Positions 19,027-33,119 of a stretch of 64,000 nucleotides of DNA are shown piece after piece. The first letter of the stretch is position 1. Every line of letters starts with the position of its first letter. Source of the stretch: Mactromeris polynyma (taxonomy: Eukaryota > Mollusca > Bivalvia > Venerida > Mactridae); NCBI GenBank assembly GCA_032209605.1, contig JASFXZ010000074.1:682001-746000 (forward strand), in the 5' to 3' direction. A program made the position numbers and the translations under genes. The notes below the pieces were generated by a model. That model did not search any database. It was not told where the DNA came from and was given only the letters and a program-made list of their open reading frames with translations.

Positions 19027-21786
19027 CCATAAGCCGTAGATTTAGTTGAAAGTATACATATATATATATATTTCAATAGTGTTCATCAAGACGAACAAAA
19101 TGATGTATTACTTGACATATTTACGTAAAAACAAATTTCAGCTAAAAATCAAAATCGCGTACAGGTCTTGACCTGTGATAGAATTTCATTTTTCGGAAAA
19201 AAATATTTCTCTCCAATTTTGCTCATTTTTTCAGGACTTAAAGACATACCTACCCCATCGACGAAAATGTCTTCAGCTTTGCAATATATCCATTTTAAAT
19301 GTTTCCCGAGGTTTTCGCAAAAATCACGTAAGTTATGAGAATTTCTATCTTCGAAAAAAGAAATGTCTCTCCGATTAACCTAGAGTCAGTCAGAGTCAGT
19401 CAGAGTCAGTCAGAGTCTGTCAGAGTCTGTCAGAGTCAGTCAGAGTCTGTCAGAGTCAGTCAGAGTCTGTCAGAGTCAGTCAGAGTCTGTCAGAGTAAGT
19501 CAGAGTCTGTCAGAGTCAGGCAGAGTCAGTCAGTGTCTGTCAGAGTCATTCAGAGTCAGACAGAGTCAGTCACAGTCACCATAAGCCGTAGATTTAGTTG
19601 AAAGTATACATATATATATATATTTCAATAGTGTTCATCAAGACGAACAAAATGATGTATTACTTGACATATTTACGTAAAAAAAAATTTCAGCTAAAAA
19701 TCAAAATCGCGTACAGGTCTTGACCTGTGATAGAATTTCATTTTTCGGAAAAAAATATTTCTCTCCAATTTTGCTCATTTTTTCAGGACTTAAAGACTTA
19801 CCTACCCCATCGACGAAAATGTCTTCAGCTTTGCAATATATCCATTTTAAATGTTTCCCGAGGTTTTCGCAAAAATCACGTAAGTTATGAGAATTTCTAT
19901 CTTCGAAAAAAGAAATGTCTCTCCGATTAACCTAGAGTCAGTCAGAGTCAGTCAGAGTCAGTCAGAGTCTGTCAGAGTCTGTCAGAGTCAGTCAGAGTCT
20001 GTCAGAGTCAGTCAGAGTCTGTCAGAGTCAGTCAGAGTCTGTCAGAGTCAGTCAGAGTCTGTCAGAGTCAGTCAGAGTCAGTCAGTGTCTGTCAGAGTCA
20101 GTCAGAGTCAGACAGAGTCAGTCAGAGTCACCATAAGCCGTAGATCTAGTTGAAAGTATACATATATATATATATTTCAATAGTGTTCATCAAGACGAAC
20201 AAAATGATGTATTACTTGACATATTTACGTAAAAACAAATTTCAGCTAAAAATCAAAATCGCGTACAGGTCTTGACCTGTGATAGAATTTCATTTTTCGG
20301 AAAAAAATATTTCTCTCCAATTTTGCTCATTTTTTCAGGACTTAAAGACTTACCTACCCCATCGACGAAAATGTCTTCAGCTTTGCAATATATCCATTTT
20401 AAATGTTTCCCGAGGTTTTCGCAAAAATCACGTAAGTTATGAGAATTTCTATCTTCGAAAAAAGAAATGTCTCTCCGATTAACCTAGAGTCAGTCAGAGT
20501 CAGTCAGAGTCAGTCAGAGTCTGTCAGAGTCTGTCAGAGTCAGTCAGAGTCTGTCAGAGTCAGTCAGAGTCTGTCAGAGTCAGTCAGAGTCTGTCAGAGT
20601 CAGTCAGAGTCTGTCAGAGTCAGGCAGAGTCAGTCAGTGTCTGTCAGAGTCAGTCAGAGTCAGACAGAGTCAGTCACAGTCACCATAAGCCGTAGATTTA
20701 GTTGAAAGTATACATATATATATATATTTCAATAGTGTTCATCAAGACGAACAAAATGATGTATTACTTGACATATTTACGTAAAAACAAATTTCAGCTA
20801 AAAATCAAAATCGCGTACAGGTCTTGACCTGTGATAGAATTTCATTTTTCGGAAAAAAATATTTCTCTCCAATTTTGCTCATTTTTTCAGGACTTAAAGA
20901 CTTACCTACCCCATCGACGAAAATGTCTTCAGCTTTGCAATATATCCATTTTAAATGTTTCCCGAGGTTTTCGCAAAAATCACGTAAGTTATGAGAATTT
21001 CTATCTTCGAAAAAAGAAATGTCTCTCCGATTAACCTAGAGTCAGTCAGAGTCAGTCAGAGTCAGTCAGAGACTGTCAGAGTCTGTCAGAGTCAGTCAGA
21101 GTCTGTCAGAGTCAGTCAGAGTCTGTCAGAGTCAGTCAGAGTCTGTCAGAGTCAGTCAGAGTCTGTCAGAGTAAGTCAGAGTCAGTCAGTGTCTGTCAGA
21201 GTCAGTCAGAGTCAGACAGAGTCAGTCAGAGTCACCATAAGCCGTAGATTTAGTTGAAAGTATACATATATATATATATTTCAATAGTGTTCATCAAGAC
21301 GAACAAAATGATGTATTACTTGACATATTTACGTAAACAAAAATTTCAGCTAAAAATCAAAATCGCGTACAGGTCTTGACCTGTGATAGAATTTCATTTT
21401 TCGGAAAAAAATATTTCTCTCCAATTTTGCTCATTTTTTCAGGACTTAAAGACTTACCTACCCCATCGACGAAAATGTCTTCAGCTTTGCAATATATCCA
21501 TTTTAAATGTTTCCCGAGGTTTTCGCAAAAATCACGTAAGTTATGAGAATTTCTATCTTCGAAAAAAGAAATGTCTCTCCGATTAACCTAGAGTCAGTCA
21601 GAGTCAGTCAGAGTCAGTCAGAGACTGTCAGAGTCTGTCAGAGTCAGTCAGAGTCTGTCAGAGTCAGTCAGAGTCTGTCAGAGTCAGTCAGAGTCTGTCA
21701 GAGTCAGTCAGAGTCTGTCAGAGTCAGTCAGAGTCAGTCAGTGTCTGTCAGAGTCAGTCAGAGTCAGACAGAGTCAGTCAGAGTCA
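19027..21786 (+). repeat. Five-unit block, copy 1 (2760 bp)
   Basis: Class order is G, plain, G (with TAGATCTAG), A, A. The first unit carries AAGACATACC (about 19241) and GTCATTCAGA (about 19545), and the last has A/C tract AAACAAAAA. The block repeats at 21787. Confidence 0.88.
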
Positions 21787-24546
21787 CCATAAGCCGTAGA
21801 TTTAGTTGAAAGTATACATATATATATATATTTCAATAGTGTTCATCAAGACGAACAAAATGATGTATTACTTGACATATTTACGTAAAAACAAATTTCA
21901 GCTAAAAATCAAAATCGCGTACAGGTCTTGACCTGTGATAGAATTTCATTTTTCGGAAAAAAATATTTCTCTCCAATTTTGCTCATTTTTTCAGGACTTA
22001 AAGACATACCTACCCCATCGACGAAAATGTCTTCAGCTTTGCAATATATCCATTTTAAATGTTTCCCGAGGTTTTCGCAAAAATCACGTAAGTTATGAGA
22101 ATTTCTATCTTCGAAAAAAGAAATGTCTCTCCGATTAACCTAGAGTCAGTCAGAGTCAGTCAGAGTCAGTCAGAGTCTGTCAGAGTCTGTCAGAGTCAGT
22201 CAGAGTCTGTCAGAGTCAGTCAGAGTCTGTCAGAGTCAGTCAGAGTCTGTCAGAGTCAGTCAGAGTCTGTCAGAGTCAGGCAGAGTCAGTCAGTGTCTGT
22301 CAGAGTCATTCAGAGTCAGACAGAGTCAGTCACAGTCACCATAAGCCGTAGATTTAGTTGAAAGTATACATATATATATATATTTCAATAGTGTTCATCA
22401 AGACGAACAAAATGATGTATTACTTGACATATTTACGTAAAAAAAAATTTCAGCTAAAAATCAAAATCGCGTACAGGTCTTGACCTGTGATAGAATTTCA
22501 TTTTTCGGAAAAAAATATTTCTCTCCAATTTTGCTCATTTTTTCAGGACTTAAAGACTTACCTACCCCATCGACGAAAATGTCTTCAGCTTTGCAATATA
22601 TCCATTTTAAATGTTTCCCGAGGTTTTCGCAAAAATCACGTAAGTTATGAGAATTTCTATCTTCGAAAAAAGAAATGTCTCTCCGATTAACCTAGAGTCA
22701 GTCAGAGTCAGTCAGAGTCAGTCAGAGTCTGTCAGAGTCTGTCAGAGTCAGTCAGAGTCTGTCAGAGTCAGTCAGAGTCTGTCAGAGTCAGTCAGAGTCT
22801 GTCAGAGTCAGTCAGAGTCTGTCAGAGTCAGTCAGAGTCAGTCAGTGTCTGTCAGAGTCAGTCAGAGTCAGACAGAGTCAGTCAGAGTCACCATAAGCCG
22901 TAGATCTAGTTGAAAGTATACATATATATATATATTTCAATAGTGTTCATCAAGACGAACAAAATGATGTATTACTTGACATATTTACGTAAAAACAAAT
23001 TTCAGCTAAAAATCAAAATCGCGTACAGGTCTTGACCTGTGATAGAATTTCATTTTTCGGAAAAAAATATTTCTCTCCAATTTTGCTCATTTTTTCAGGA
23101 CTTAAAGACTTACCTACCCCATCGACGAAAATGTCTTCAGCTTTGCAATATATCCATTTTAAATGTTTCCCGAGGTTTTCGCAAAAATCACGTAAGTTAT
23201 GAGAATTTCTATCTTCGAAAAAAGAAATGTCTCTCCGATTAACCTAGAGTCAGTCAGAGTCAGTCAGAGTCAGTCAGAGTCTGTCAGAGTCTGTCAGAGT
23301 CAGTCAGAGTCTGTCAGAGTCAGTCAGAGTCTGTCAGAGTCAGTCAGAGTCTGTCAGAGTCAGTCAGAGTCTGTCAGAGTCAGGCAGAGTCAGTCAGTGT
23401 CTGTCAGAGTCAGTCAGAGTCAGACAGAGTCAGTCACAGTCACCATAAGCCGTAGATTTAGTTGAAAGTATACATATATATATATATTTCAATAGTGTTC
23501 ATCAAGACGAACAAAATGATGTATTACTTGACATATTTACGTAAAAACAAATTTCAGCTAAAAATCAAAATCGCGTACAGGTCTTGACCTGTGATAGAAT
23601 TTCATTTTTCGGAAAAAAATATTTCTCTCCAATTTTGCTCATTTTTTCAGGACTTAAAGACTTACCTACCCCATCGACGAAAATGTCTTCAGCTTTGCAA
23701 TATATCCATTTTAAATGTTTCCCGAGGTTTTCGCAAAAATCACGTAAGTTATGAGAATTTCTATCTTCGAAAAAAGAAATGTCTCTCCGATTAACCTAGA
23801 GTCAGTCAGAGTCAGTCAGAGTCAGTCAGAGACTGTCAGAGTCTGTCAGAGTCAGTCAGAGTCTGTCAGAGTCAGTCAGAGTCTGTCAGAGTCAGTCAGA
23901 GTCTGTCAGAGTCAGTCAGAGTCTGTCAGAGTCAGTCAGAGTCAGTCAGTGTCTGTCAGAGTCAGTCAGAGTCAGACAGAGTCAGTCAGAGTCACCATAA
24001 GCCGTAGATTTAGTTGAAAGTATACATATATATATATATTTCAATAGTGTTCATCAAGACGAACAAAATGATGTATTACTTGACATATTTACGTAAACAA
24101 AAATTTCAGCTAAAAATCAAAATCGCGTACAGGTCTTGACCTGTGATAGAATTTCATTTTTCGGAAAAAAATATTTCTCTCCAATTTTGCTCATTTTTTC
24201 AGGACTTAAAGACTTACCTACCCCATCGACGAAAATGTCTTCAGCTTTGCAATATATCCATTTTAAATGTTTCCCGAGGTTTTCGCAAAAATCACGTAAG
24301 TTATGAGAATTTCTATCTTCGAAAAAAGAAATGTCTCTCCGATTAACCTAGAGTCAGTCAGAGTCAGTCAGAGTCAGTCAGAGACTGTCAGAGTCTGTCA
24401 GAGTCAGTCAGAGTCTGTCAGAGTCAGTCAGAGTCTGTCAGAGTCAGTCAGAGTCTGTCAGAGTCAGTCAGAGTCTGTCAGAGTCAGTCAGAGTCAGTCA
24501 GTGTCTGTCAGAGTCAGTCAGAGTCAGACAGAGTCAGTCAGAGTCA
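21787..24546 (+). repeat. Five-unit block, copy 2 (2760 bp)
   Basis: Shares AAGACATACC (about 22001), GTCATTCAGA (about 22305) and TAGATCTAG (about 22903) with copy 1, each exactly 2760 bp away. It lacks the two GTAAGTCAGA changes that copy 1 has at about 19494 and 21170. Confidence 0.88.
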
Positions 24547-27500
24547 CCATAAGCCGTAGATTTAGTTGAAAGTATACATATATATATATATTTCAATAGT
24601 GTTCATCAAGACGAACAAAATGATGTATTACTTGACATATTTACGTAAACAAAAATTTCAGCTAAAAATCAAAATCGCGTACAGGTCTTGACCTGTGATA
24701 GAATTTCATTTTTCGGAAAAAAATATTTCTCTCCAATTTTGCTCATTTTTTCAGGACTTAAAGACTTACCTACCCCATCGACGAAAATGTCTTCAGCTTT
24801 GCAATATATCCATTTTAAATGTTTCCCGAGGTTTTCGCAAAAATCACGTAAGTTATGAGAATTTCTATCTTCGAAAAAAGAAATGTCTCTCCGATTAACC
24901 TAGAGTCAGTCAGAGTCAGTCAGAGTCAGTCAGAGACTGTCAGAGTCTGTCAGAGTCAGTCAGAGTCTGTCAGAGTCAGTCAGAGTCTGTCAGAGTCAGT
25001 CAGAGTCTGTCAGAGTCAGTCAGAGTCTGTCAGAGTCAGTCAGAGTCAGTCAGTGTCTGTCAGAGTCAGTCAGAGTCAGACAGAGTCAGTCAGAGTCACC
25101 ATAAGCCGTAGATTTAGTTGAAAGTATACATATATATATATATTTCAATAGTGTTCATCAAGACGAACAAAATGATGTATTACTTGACATATTTACGTAA
25201 AAACAAATTTCAGCTAAAAATCAAAATCGCGTACAGGTCTTGACCTGTGATAGAATTTCATTTTTCGGAAAAAAATATTTCTCTCCAATTTTGCTCATTT
25301 TTTCAGGACTTAAAGACTTACCTACCCCATCGACGAAAATGTCTTCAGCTTTGCAATATATCCATTTTAAATGTTTCCCGAGGTTTTCGCAAAAATCACG
25401 TAAGTTATGAGAATTTCTATCTTCGAAAAAAGAAATGTCTCTCCGATTAACCTAGAGTCAGTCAGAGTCAGTCAGAGTCAGTCAGAGTCTGTCAGAGTCT
25501 GTCAGAGTCAGTCAGAGTCTGTCAGAGTCAGTCAGAGTCTGTCAGAGTCAGTCAGAGTCTGTCAGAGTCAGTCAGAGTCTGTCAGAGTCAGTCAGAGTCA
25601 GTCAGTGTCTGTCAGAGTCAGTCAGAGTCAGACAGAGTCAGTCAGAGTCACCATAAGCCGTAGATTTAGTTGAAAGTATACATATATATATATATTTCAA
25701 TAGTGTTCATCAAGACGAACAAAATGATGTATTACTTGACATATTTACGTAAAAAAAAATTTCAGCTAAAAATCAAAATCGCGTACAGGTCTTGACCTGT
25801 GATAGAATTTCATTTTTCGGAAAAAAATATTTCTCTCCAATTTTGCTCATTTTTTCAGGACTTAAAGACTTACCTACCCCATCGACGAAAATGTCTTCAG
25901 CTTTGCAATATATCCATTTTAAATGTTTCCCGAGGTTTTCGCAAAAATCACGTAAGTTATGAGAATTTCTATCTTCGAAAAAAGAAATGTCTCTCCGATT
26001 AACCTAGAGTCAGTCAGAGTCAGTCAGAGTCAGTCAGAGTCTGTCAGAGTCTGTCAGAGTCAGTCAGAGTCTGTCAGAGTCAGTCAGAGTCTGTCAGAGT
26101 CAGTCAGAGTCTGTCAGAGTCAGTCAGAGTCTGTCAGAGTCAGTCAGAGTCAGTCAGTGTCTGTCAGAGTCAGTCAGAGTCAGACAGAGTCAGTCAGAGT
26201 CACCATTAGCCGTAGATTTAGTTGAAAGTATACATATATATATATATTTCAATAGTGTTCATCAAGACGAACAAAATGATGTATTACTTGACATATTTAC
26301 GTAAAAACAAATTTCAGCTAAAAATCAAAATCGCGTACAGGTCTTGACCTGTGATAGAATTTCATTTTTCGGAAAAAAATATTTCTCTCCAATTTTGCTC
26401 ATTTTTTCAGGACTTAAAGACTTACCTACCCCATCGACGAAAATGTCTTCAGCTTTGCAATATATCCATTTTAAATGTTTCCCGAGGTTTTCGCAAAAAT
26501 CACGTAAGTTATGAGAATTTCTATCTTCGAAAAAAGAAATGTCTCTCCGATTAACCTAGAGTCAGTCAGAGTCAGTCAGAGTCAGTCAGAGTCTGTCAGA
26601 GTCTGTCAGAGTCAGTCAGAGTCTGTCAGAGTCAGTCAGAGTCTGTCAGAGTCAGTCAGAGTCTGTCAGAGTCAGTCAGAGTCTGTCAGAGTCAGTCAGA
26701 GACAGTCAGTGTCTGTCAGAGTCAGTCAGAGTCAGACAGAGTCAGTCAGAGTCACCATAAGCCGTAGATTTAGTTGAAAGTATACATATATATATATATT
26801 TCAATAGTGTTCATCAAGACGAACAAAATGATGTATTACTTGACATATTTACGTAAAAACAAATTTCAGCTAAAAATCAAAATCGCGTACAGGTCTTGAC
26901 CTGTGATAGAATTTCATTTTTCGGAAAAAAATATTTCTCTCCAATTTTGCTCATTTTTTCAGGACTTAAAGACTTACCTACCCCATCGACGAAAATGTCT
27001 TCAGCTTTGCAATATATCCATTTTAAATGTTTCCCGAGGTTTTCGCAAAAATCACGTAAGTTATGAGAATTTCTATCTTCGAAAAAAGAAATGTCTCTCC
27101 GATTAACCTAGAGTCAGTCAGAGTCAGTCAGAGTCAGTCAGAGTCTGTCAGAGTCTGTCAGAGTCAGTCAGAGTCTGTCAGAGTCAGTCAGAGTCTGTCA
27201 GAGTCAGTCAGAGTCTGTCAGAGTCAGTCAGAGTCTGTCAGAGTCAGGCAGAGTCAGTCAGTGTCTGTCAGAGTCAGTCAGAGTCAGACAGAGTCAGTCA
27301 GAGTCACCATAAGCCGTAGATTTAGTTGAAAGTATACATATATATATATATTTCAATAGTGTTCATCAAGACGAACAAAATGATGTATTACTTGACATAT
27401 TTACGTAAAAACAAATTTCAGCTAAAAATCAAAATCGCGTACAGGTCTTGACCTGTGATAGAATTTCATTTTTCGGAAAAAAATATTTCTCTCCAATTTT

Positions 27501-28410
27501 GCTCATTTTTTCAGGACTTAAAGACTTACCTACCCCATCGACGAAAATGTCTTCAGCTTTGCAATATATCCATTTTAAATGTTTCCCGAGGTTTTCGCAA
27601 AAATCACGTAAGTTATGAGAATTTCTATCTTCGAAAAAAGAAATGTCTCTCCGATTAACCTAGAGTCAGTCAGAGTCAGTCAGAGTCAGTCAGAGTCTGT
27701 CAGAGTCTGTCAGAGTCAGTCAGAGTCTGTCAGAGTCAGTCAGAGTCTGTCAGAGTCAGTCAGAGTCTGTCAGAGTCAGTCAGAGTCTGTCAGAGTCAGT
27801 CAGAGTCAGTCAGTGTCTGTCAGAGTCAGTCAGAGTCAGACAGAGTCAGTCAGAGTCACCATAAGCCGTAGATTTAGTTGAAAGTATACATATATATATA
27901 TATTTCAATAGTGTTCATCAAGACGAACAAAATGATGTATTACTTGACATATTTACGTAAAAAAAAATTTCAGCTAAAAATCAAAATCGCGTACAGGTCT
28001 TGACCTGTGATAGAATTTCATTTTTCGGAAAAAAATATTTCTCTCCAATTTTGCTCATTTTTTCAGGACTTAAAGACTTACCTACCCCATCGACGAAAAT
28101 GTCTTCAGCTTTGCAATATATCCATTTTAAATGTTTCCCGAGGTTTTCGCAAAAATCACGTAAGTTATGAGAATTTCTATCTTCGAAAAAAGAAATGTCT
28201 CTCCGATTAACCTAGAGTCAGTCAGAGTCAGTCAGAGTCAGTCAGAGTCTGTCAGAGTCTGTCAGAGTCAGTCAGAGTCTGTCAGAGTCAGTCAGAGTCT
28301 GTCAGAGTCAGTCAGAGTCTGTCAGAGTCAGTCAGAGTCTGTCAGAGTCAGTCAGAGTCAGTCAGTGTCTGTCAGAGTCAGTCAGAGTCAGACAGAGTCA
28401 GTCAGAGTCA

Positions 28411-31170
28411 CCATAAGCCGTAGATTTAGTTGAAAGTATACATATATATATATATTTCAATAGTGTTCATCAAGACGAACAAAATGATGTATTACTTGAC
28501 ATATTTACGTAAAAACAAATTTCAGCTAAAAATCAAAATCGCGTACAGGTCTTGACCTGTGATAGAATTTCATTTTTCGGAAAAAAATATTTCTCTCCAA
28601 TTTTGCTCATTTTTTCAGGACTTAAAGACTTACCTACCCCATCGACGAAAATGTCTTCAGCTTTGCAATATATCCATTTTAAATGTTTCCCGAGGTTTTC
28701 GCAAAAATCACGTAAGTTATGAGAATTTCTATCTTCGAAAAAAGAAATGTCTCTCCGATTAACCTAGAGTCAGTCAGAGTCAGTCAGAGTCAGTCAGAGT
28801 CTGTCAGAGTCTGTCAGAGTCAGTCAGAGTCTGTCAGAGTCAGTCAGAGTCTGTCAGAGTCAGTCAGAGTCTGTCAGAGTCAGTCAGAGTCTGTCAGAGT
28901 CAGGCAGAGTCAGTCAGTGTCTGTCAGAGTCAGTCAGAGTCAGACAGAGTCAGTCACAGTCACCATAAGCCGTAGATTTAGTTGAAAGTATACATATATA
29001 TATATATTTCAATAGTGTTCATCAAGACGAACAAAATGATGTATTACTTGACATATTTACGTAAAAAAAAATTTCAGCTAAAAATCAAAATCGCGTACAG
29101 GTCTTGACCTGTGATAGAATTTCATTTTTCGGAAAAAAATATTTCTCTCCAATTTTGCTCATTTTTTCAGGACTTAAAGACTTACCTACCCCATCGACGA
29201 AAATGTCTTCAGCTTTGCAATATATCCATTTTAAATGTTTCCCGAGGTTTTCGCAAAAATCACGTAAGTTATGAGAATTTCTATCTTCGAAAAAAGAAAT
29301 GTCTCTCCGATTAACCTAGAGTCAGTCAGAGTCAGTCAGAGTCAGTCAGAGTCTGTCAGAGTCTGTCAGAGTCAGTCAGAGTCTGTCAGAGTCAGTCAGA
29401 GTCTGTCAGAGTCAGTCAGAGTCTGTCAGAGTCAGTCAGAGTCTGTCAGAGTCAGTCAGAGTCAGTCAGTGTCTGTCAGAGTCAGTCAGAGTCAGACAGA
29501 GTCAGTCAGAGTCACCATAAGCCGTAGATCTAGTTGAAAGTATACATATATATATATATTTCAATAGTGTTCATCAAGACGAACAAAATGATGTATTACT
29601 TGACATATTTACGTAAAAACAAATTTCAGCTAAAAATCAAAATCGCGTACAGGTCTTGACCTGTGATAGAATTTCATTTTTCGGAAAAAAATATTTCTCT
29701 CCAATTTTGCTCATTTTTTCAGGACTTAAAGACTTACCTACCCCATCGACGAAAATGTCTTCAGCTTTGCAATATATCCATTTTAAATGTTTCCCGAGGT
29801 TTTCGCAAAAATCACGTAAGTTATGAGAATTTCTATCTTCGAAAAAAGAAATGTCTCTCCGATTAACCTAGAGTCATTCAGAGTCAGTCAGAGTCAGTCA
29901 GAGTCTGTCAGAGTCTGTCAGAGTCAGTCAGAGTCTGTCAGAGTCAGTCAGAGTCTGTCAGAGTCAGTCAGAGTCTGTCAGAGTCAGTCAGAGTCTGTCA
30001 GAGTCAGGCAGAGTCAGTCAGTGTCTGTCAGAGTCAGTCAGAGTCAGACAGAGTCAGTCACAGTCACCATAAGCCGTAGATTTAGTTGAAAGTATACATA
30101 TATATATATATTTCAATAGTGTTCATCAAGACGAACAAAATGATGTATTACTTGACATATTTACGTAAAAACAAATTTCAGCTAAAAATCAAAATCGCGT
30201 ACAGGTCTTGACCTGTGATAGAATTTCATTTTTCGGAAAAAAATATTTCTCTCCAATTTTGCTCATTTTTTCAGGACTTAAAGACTTACCTACCCCATCG
30301 ACGAAAATGTCTTCAGCTTTGCAATATATCCATTTTAAATGTTTCCCGAGGTTTTCGCAAAAATCACGTAAGTTATGAGAATTTCTATCTTCGAAAAAAG
30401 AAATGTCTCTCCGATTAACCTAGAGTCAGTCAGAGTCAGTCAGAGTCAGTCAGAGACTGTCAGAGTCTGTCAGAGTCAGTCAGAGTCTGTCAGAGTCAGT
30501 CAGAGTCTGTCAGAGTCAGTCAGAGTCTGTCAGAGTCAGTCAGAGTCTGTCAGAGTCAGTCAGAGTCAGTCAGTGTCTGTCAGAGTCAGTCAGAGTCAGA
30601 CAGAGTCAGTCAGAGTCACCATAAGCCGTAGATTTAGTTGAAAGTATACATATATATATATATTTCAATAGTGTTCATCAAGACGAACAAAATGATGTAT
30701 TACTTGACATATTTACGTAAACAAAAATTTCAGCTAAAAATCAAAATCGCGTACAGGTCTTGACCTGTGATAGAATTTCATTTTTCGGAAAAAAATATTT
30801 CTCTCCAATTTTGCTCATTTTTTCAGGACTTAAAGACTTACCTACCCCATCGACGAAAATGTCTTCAGCTTTGCAATATATCCATTTTAAATGTTTCCCG
30901 AGGTTTTCGCAAAAATCACGTAAGTTATGAGAATTTCTATCTTCGAAAAAAGAAATGTCTCTCCGATTAACCTAGAGTCAGTCAGAGTCAGTCAGAGTCA
31001 GTCAGAGTCTGTCAGAGTCTGTCAGAGTCAGTCAGAGTCTGTCAGAGTCAGTCAGAGTCTGTCAGAGTCAGTCAGAGTCTGTCAGAGTCAGTCAGAGTCT
31101 GTCAGAGTCAGTCAGAGTCAGTCAGTGTCTGTCAGAGTCAGTCAGAGTCAGACAGAGTCAGTCAGAGTCA
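28411..31170 (+). repeat. Five-unit block, diverged copy 3
   Basis: Class order is G, plain, G (with TAGATCTAG at about 29527), A, plain, with A/C tracts in the same order as copies 1 and 2. It lacks AAGACATACC and GTCATTCAGA, and its last unit is plain, so it is an older or partly converted copy. Confidence 0.7.
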
Positions 31171-31702
31171 CCATAAGCCGTAGATTTAGTTGAAAGTATA
31201 CATATATATATATATTTCAATAGTGTTCATCAAGACGAACAAAATGATGTATTACTTGACATATTTACGTAAAAACAAATTTCAGCTAAAAATCAAAATC
31301 GCGTACAGGTCTTGACCTGTGATAGAATTTCATTTTTCGGAAAAAAATATTTCTCTCCAATTTTGCTCATTTTTTCAGGACTTAAAGACTTACCTACCCC
31401 ATCGACGAAAATGTCTTCAGCTTTGCAATATATCCATTTTAAATGTTTCCCGAGGTTTTCGCAAAAATCACGTAAGTTATGAGAATTTCTATCTTCGAAA
31501 AAAGAAATGTCTCTCCGATTAACCTAGAGTCAGTCAGAGTCAGTCAGAGTCAGTCAGAGTCTGTCAGAGTCTGTCAGAGTCAGTCAGAGTCTGTCAGAGT
31601 CAGTCAGAGTCTGTCAGAGTCAGTCAGAGTCTGTCAGAGTCAGTCAGAGTCAGTCAGTGTCTGTCAGAGTCAGTCAGAGTCAGACAGAGTCAGTCGGAGT
31701 CA
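31171..31702 (+). repeat. Full unit, 532 bp, 17 copies
   Basis: One 20-bp pair shorter, ending GTCGGAGTCA. It opens the right-hand cassettes. Confidence 0.94.
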
Positions 31703-32806
31703 ACATAAGCCGTAGATTTAGTTGAAAGTATACATATATATATATATTTCAATAGTGTTCATCAAGACGAACAAAATGATGTATTACTTGACATATTTAC
31801 GTAAAAACAAATTTCAGCTAAAAATCAAAATCGCGTACAGGTCTTGACCTGTGATAGAATTTCATTTTTCGGAAAAAAATATTTCTCTCCAATTTTGCTC
31901 ATTTTTTCAGGACTTAAAGACTTACCTACCCCATCGACAAAAATGTCTTCAGCTTTGCAATATATCCATTTTAAATGTTTCCCGAGGTTTTCGCAAAAAT
32001 CACGTAAGTTATGAGAATTTCTATCTTCGAAAAAAGAAATGTCTCTCCGATTAACCTAGAGTCAGTCAGAGTCAGTCAGAGTCAGTCAGAGTCTGTCAGA
32101 GTCTGTCAGAGTCAGTCAGAGTCTGTCAGAGTCAGTCAGAGTCTGTCAGAGTCAGTCAGAGTCTGTCAGAGTCAGTCAGAGTCTGTCAGAGTCAGTCAGA
32201 GTCAGTCAGTGTATGTCAGAGTCAGTCAGAGTCAGACATAGTCAGTCAGAGTCACCATAAGCCGTAGATTTAGTTGAAAGTATACATATATATATATATT
32301 TCAATAGTGTTCATCAAGACGAACAAAATGATGTATTACTTGACATATTTACGTAAACAAAAATTTCAGCTAAAAATCAAAATCGCGTACAGGTCTTGAC
32401 CTGTGATAGAATTTCATTTTTCGGAAAAAAATATTTCTCTCCAATTTTGCTCATTTTTTCAGGACTTAAAGACTTACCTACCCCATCGACGAAAATGTCT
32501 TCAGCTTTGCAATATATCCATTTTAAATGTTTCCCGAGGTTTTCGCAAAAATCACGTAAGTTATGAGAATTTCTATCTTCGAAAAAAGAAATGTCTCTCC
32601 GATTAACCTAGAGTCAGTCAGAGTCAGTCAGAGTCAGTCAGAGTCTGTCAGAGTCTGTCAGAGTCAGTCAGAGTCTGTCAGAGTCAGTCAGAGTCTGTCA
32701 GAGTCAGTCAGAGTCCGTCAGAGTCAGTCAGAGTCCGTCAGAGTCAGTCAGAGTCAGTCAGTGTCTGTCAGAGTCAGTCAGAGTCAGACAGAGTCAGTCA
32801 GAGTCA
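31703..32806 (+). repeat. Two full units (31703 class Y, 32255 class C)
   Basis: Both are 552 bp. The first begins with a private CAACATAAG context (CA for CC just before the phase point), and has GACAAAAATG and GACATAGTC (about 32234). Confidence 0.94.
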
Positions 32807-33119
32807 CCATAAGCCGTAGATTTAGTTGAAAGTATACATATATATATATATTTCAATAGTGTTCATCAAGACGAACAAAATGATGTATTATTCGAAAAAA
32901 GAAATGTCTCTCCGATTAACCTAGAGTCAGTCAGAGTCAGTCAGAGTCAGTCAGAGTCTGTCAGAGTCTGTCAGAGTCAGTCAGAGTCTGTCAGAGTCAG
33001 TCAGAGTCTGTCAGAGTCAGTCAGAGTCTGTCAGAGTCAGTCAGAGTCTGTCAGAGTCAGGCAGAGTCAGTCAGTGTCTGTCAGAGTCAGTCAGAGTCAG
33101 ACAGAGTCAGTCACAGTCA
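32807..33119 (+). repeat. Short unit 11, 313 bp, 19 copies (class G)
   Basis: Common junction. This is the basic short form: 552 minus the 239-bp body. Confidence 0.95.

Larger units (their letters stand above)
17371..31170 (+). repeat. Run of 25 full units, all exactly 552 bp
   Basis: No length change of any kind occurs over 13,800 bp. Class G starts: 19027, 20131, 21787, 22891, 28411, 29515. Class A starts: 17371, 20683, 21235, 23443, 23995, 24547, 30067. The unit at 26755 has only the copy-14 half of class G. The rest are plain. Private changes include GACAGTCAGT at about 26701, and CCATTAGCC at 26203 at the start of the fourth unit after 24546. Confidence 0.95.
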
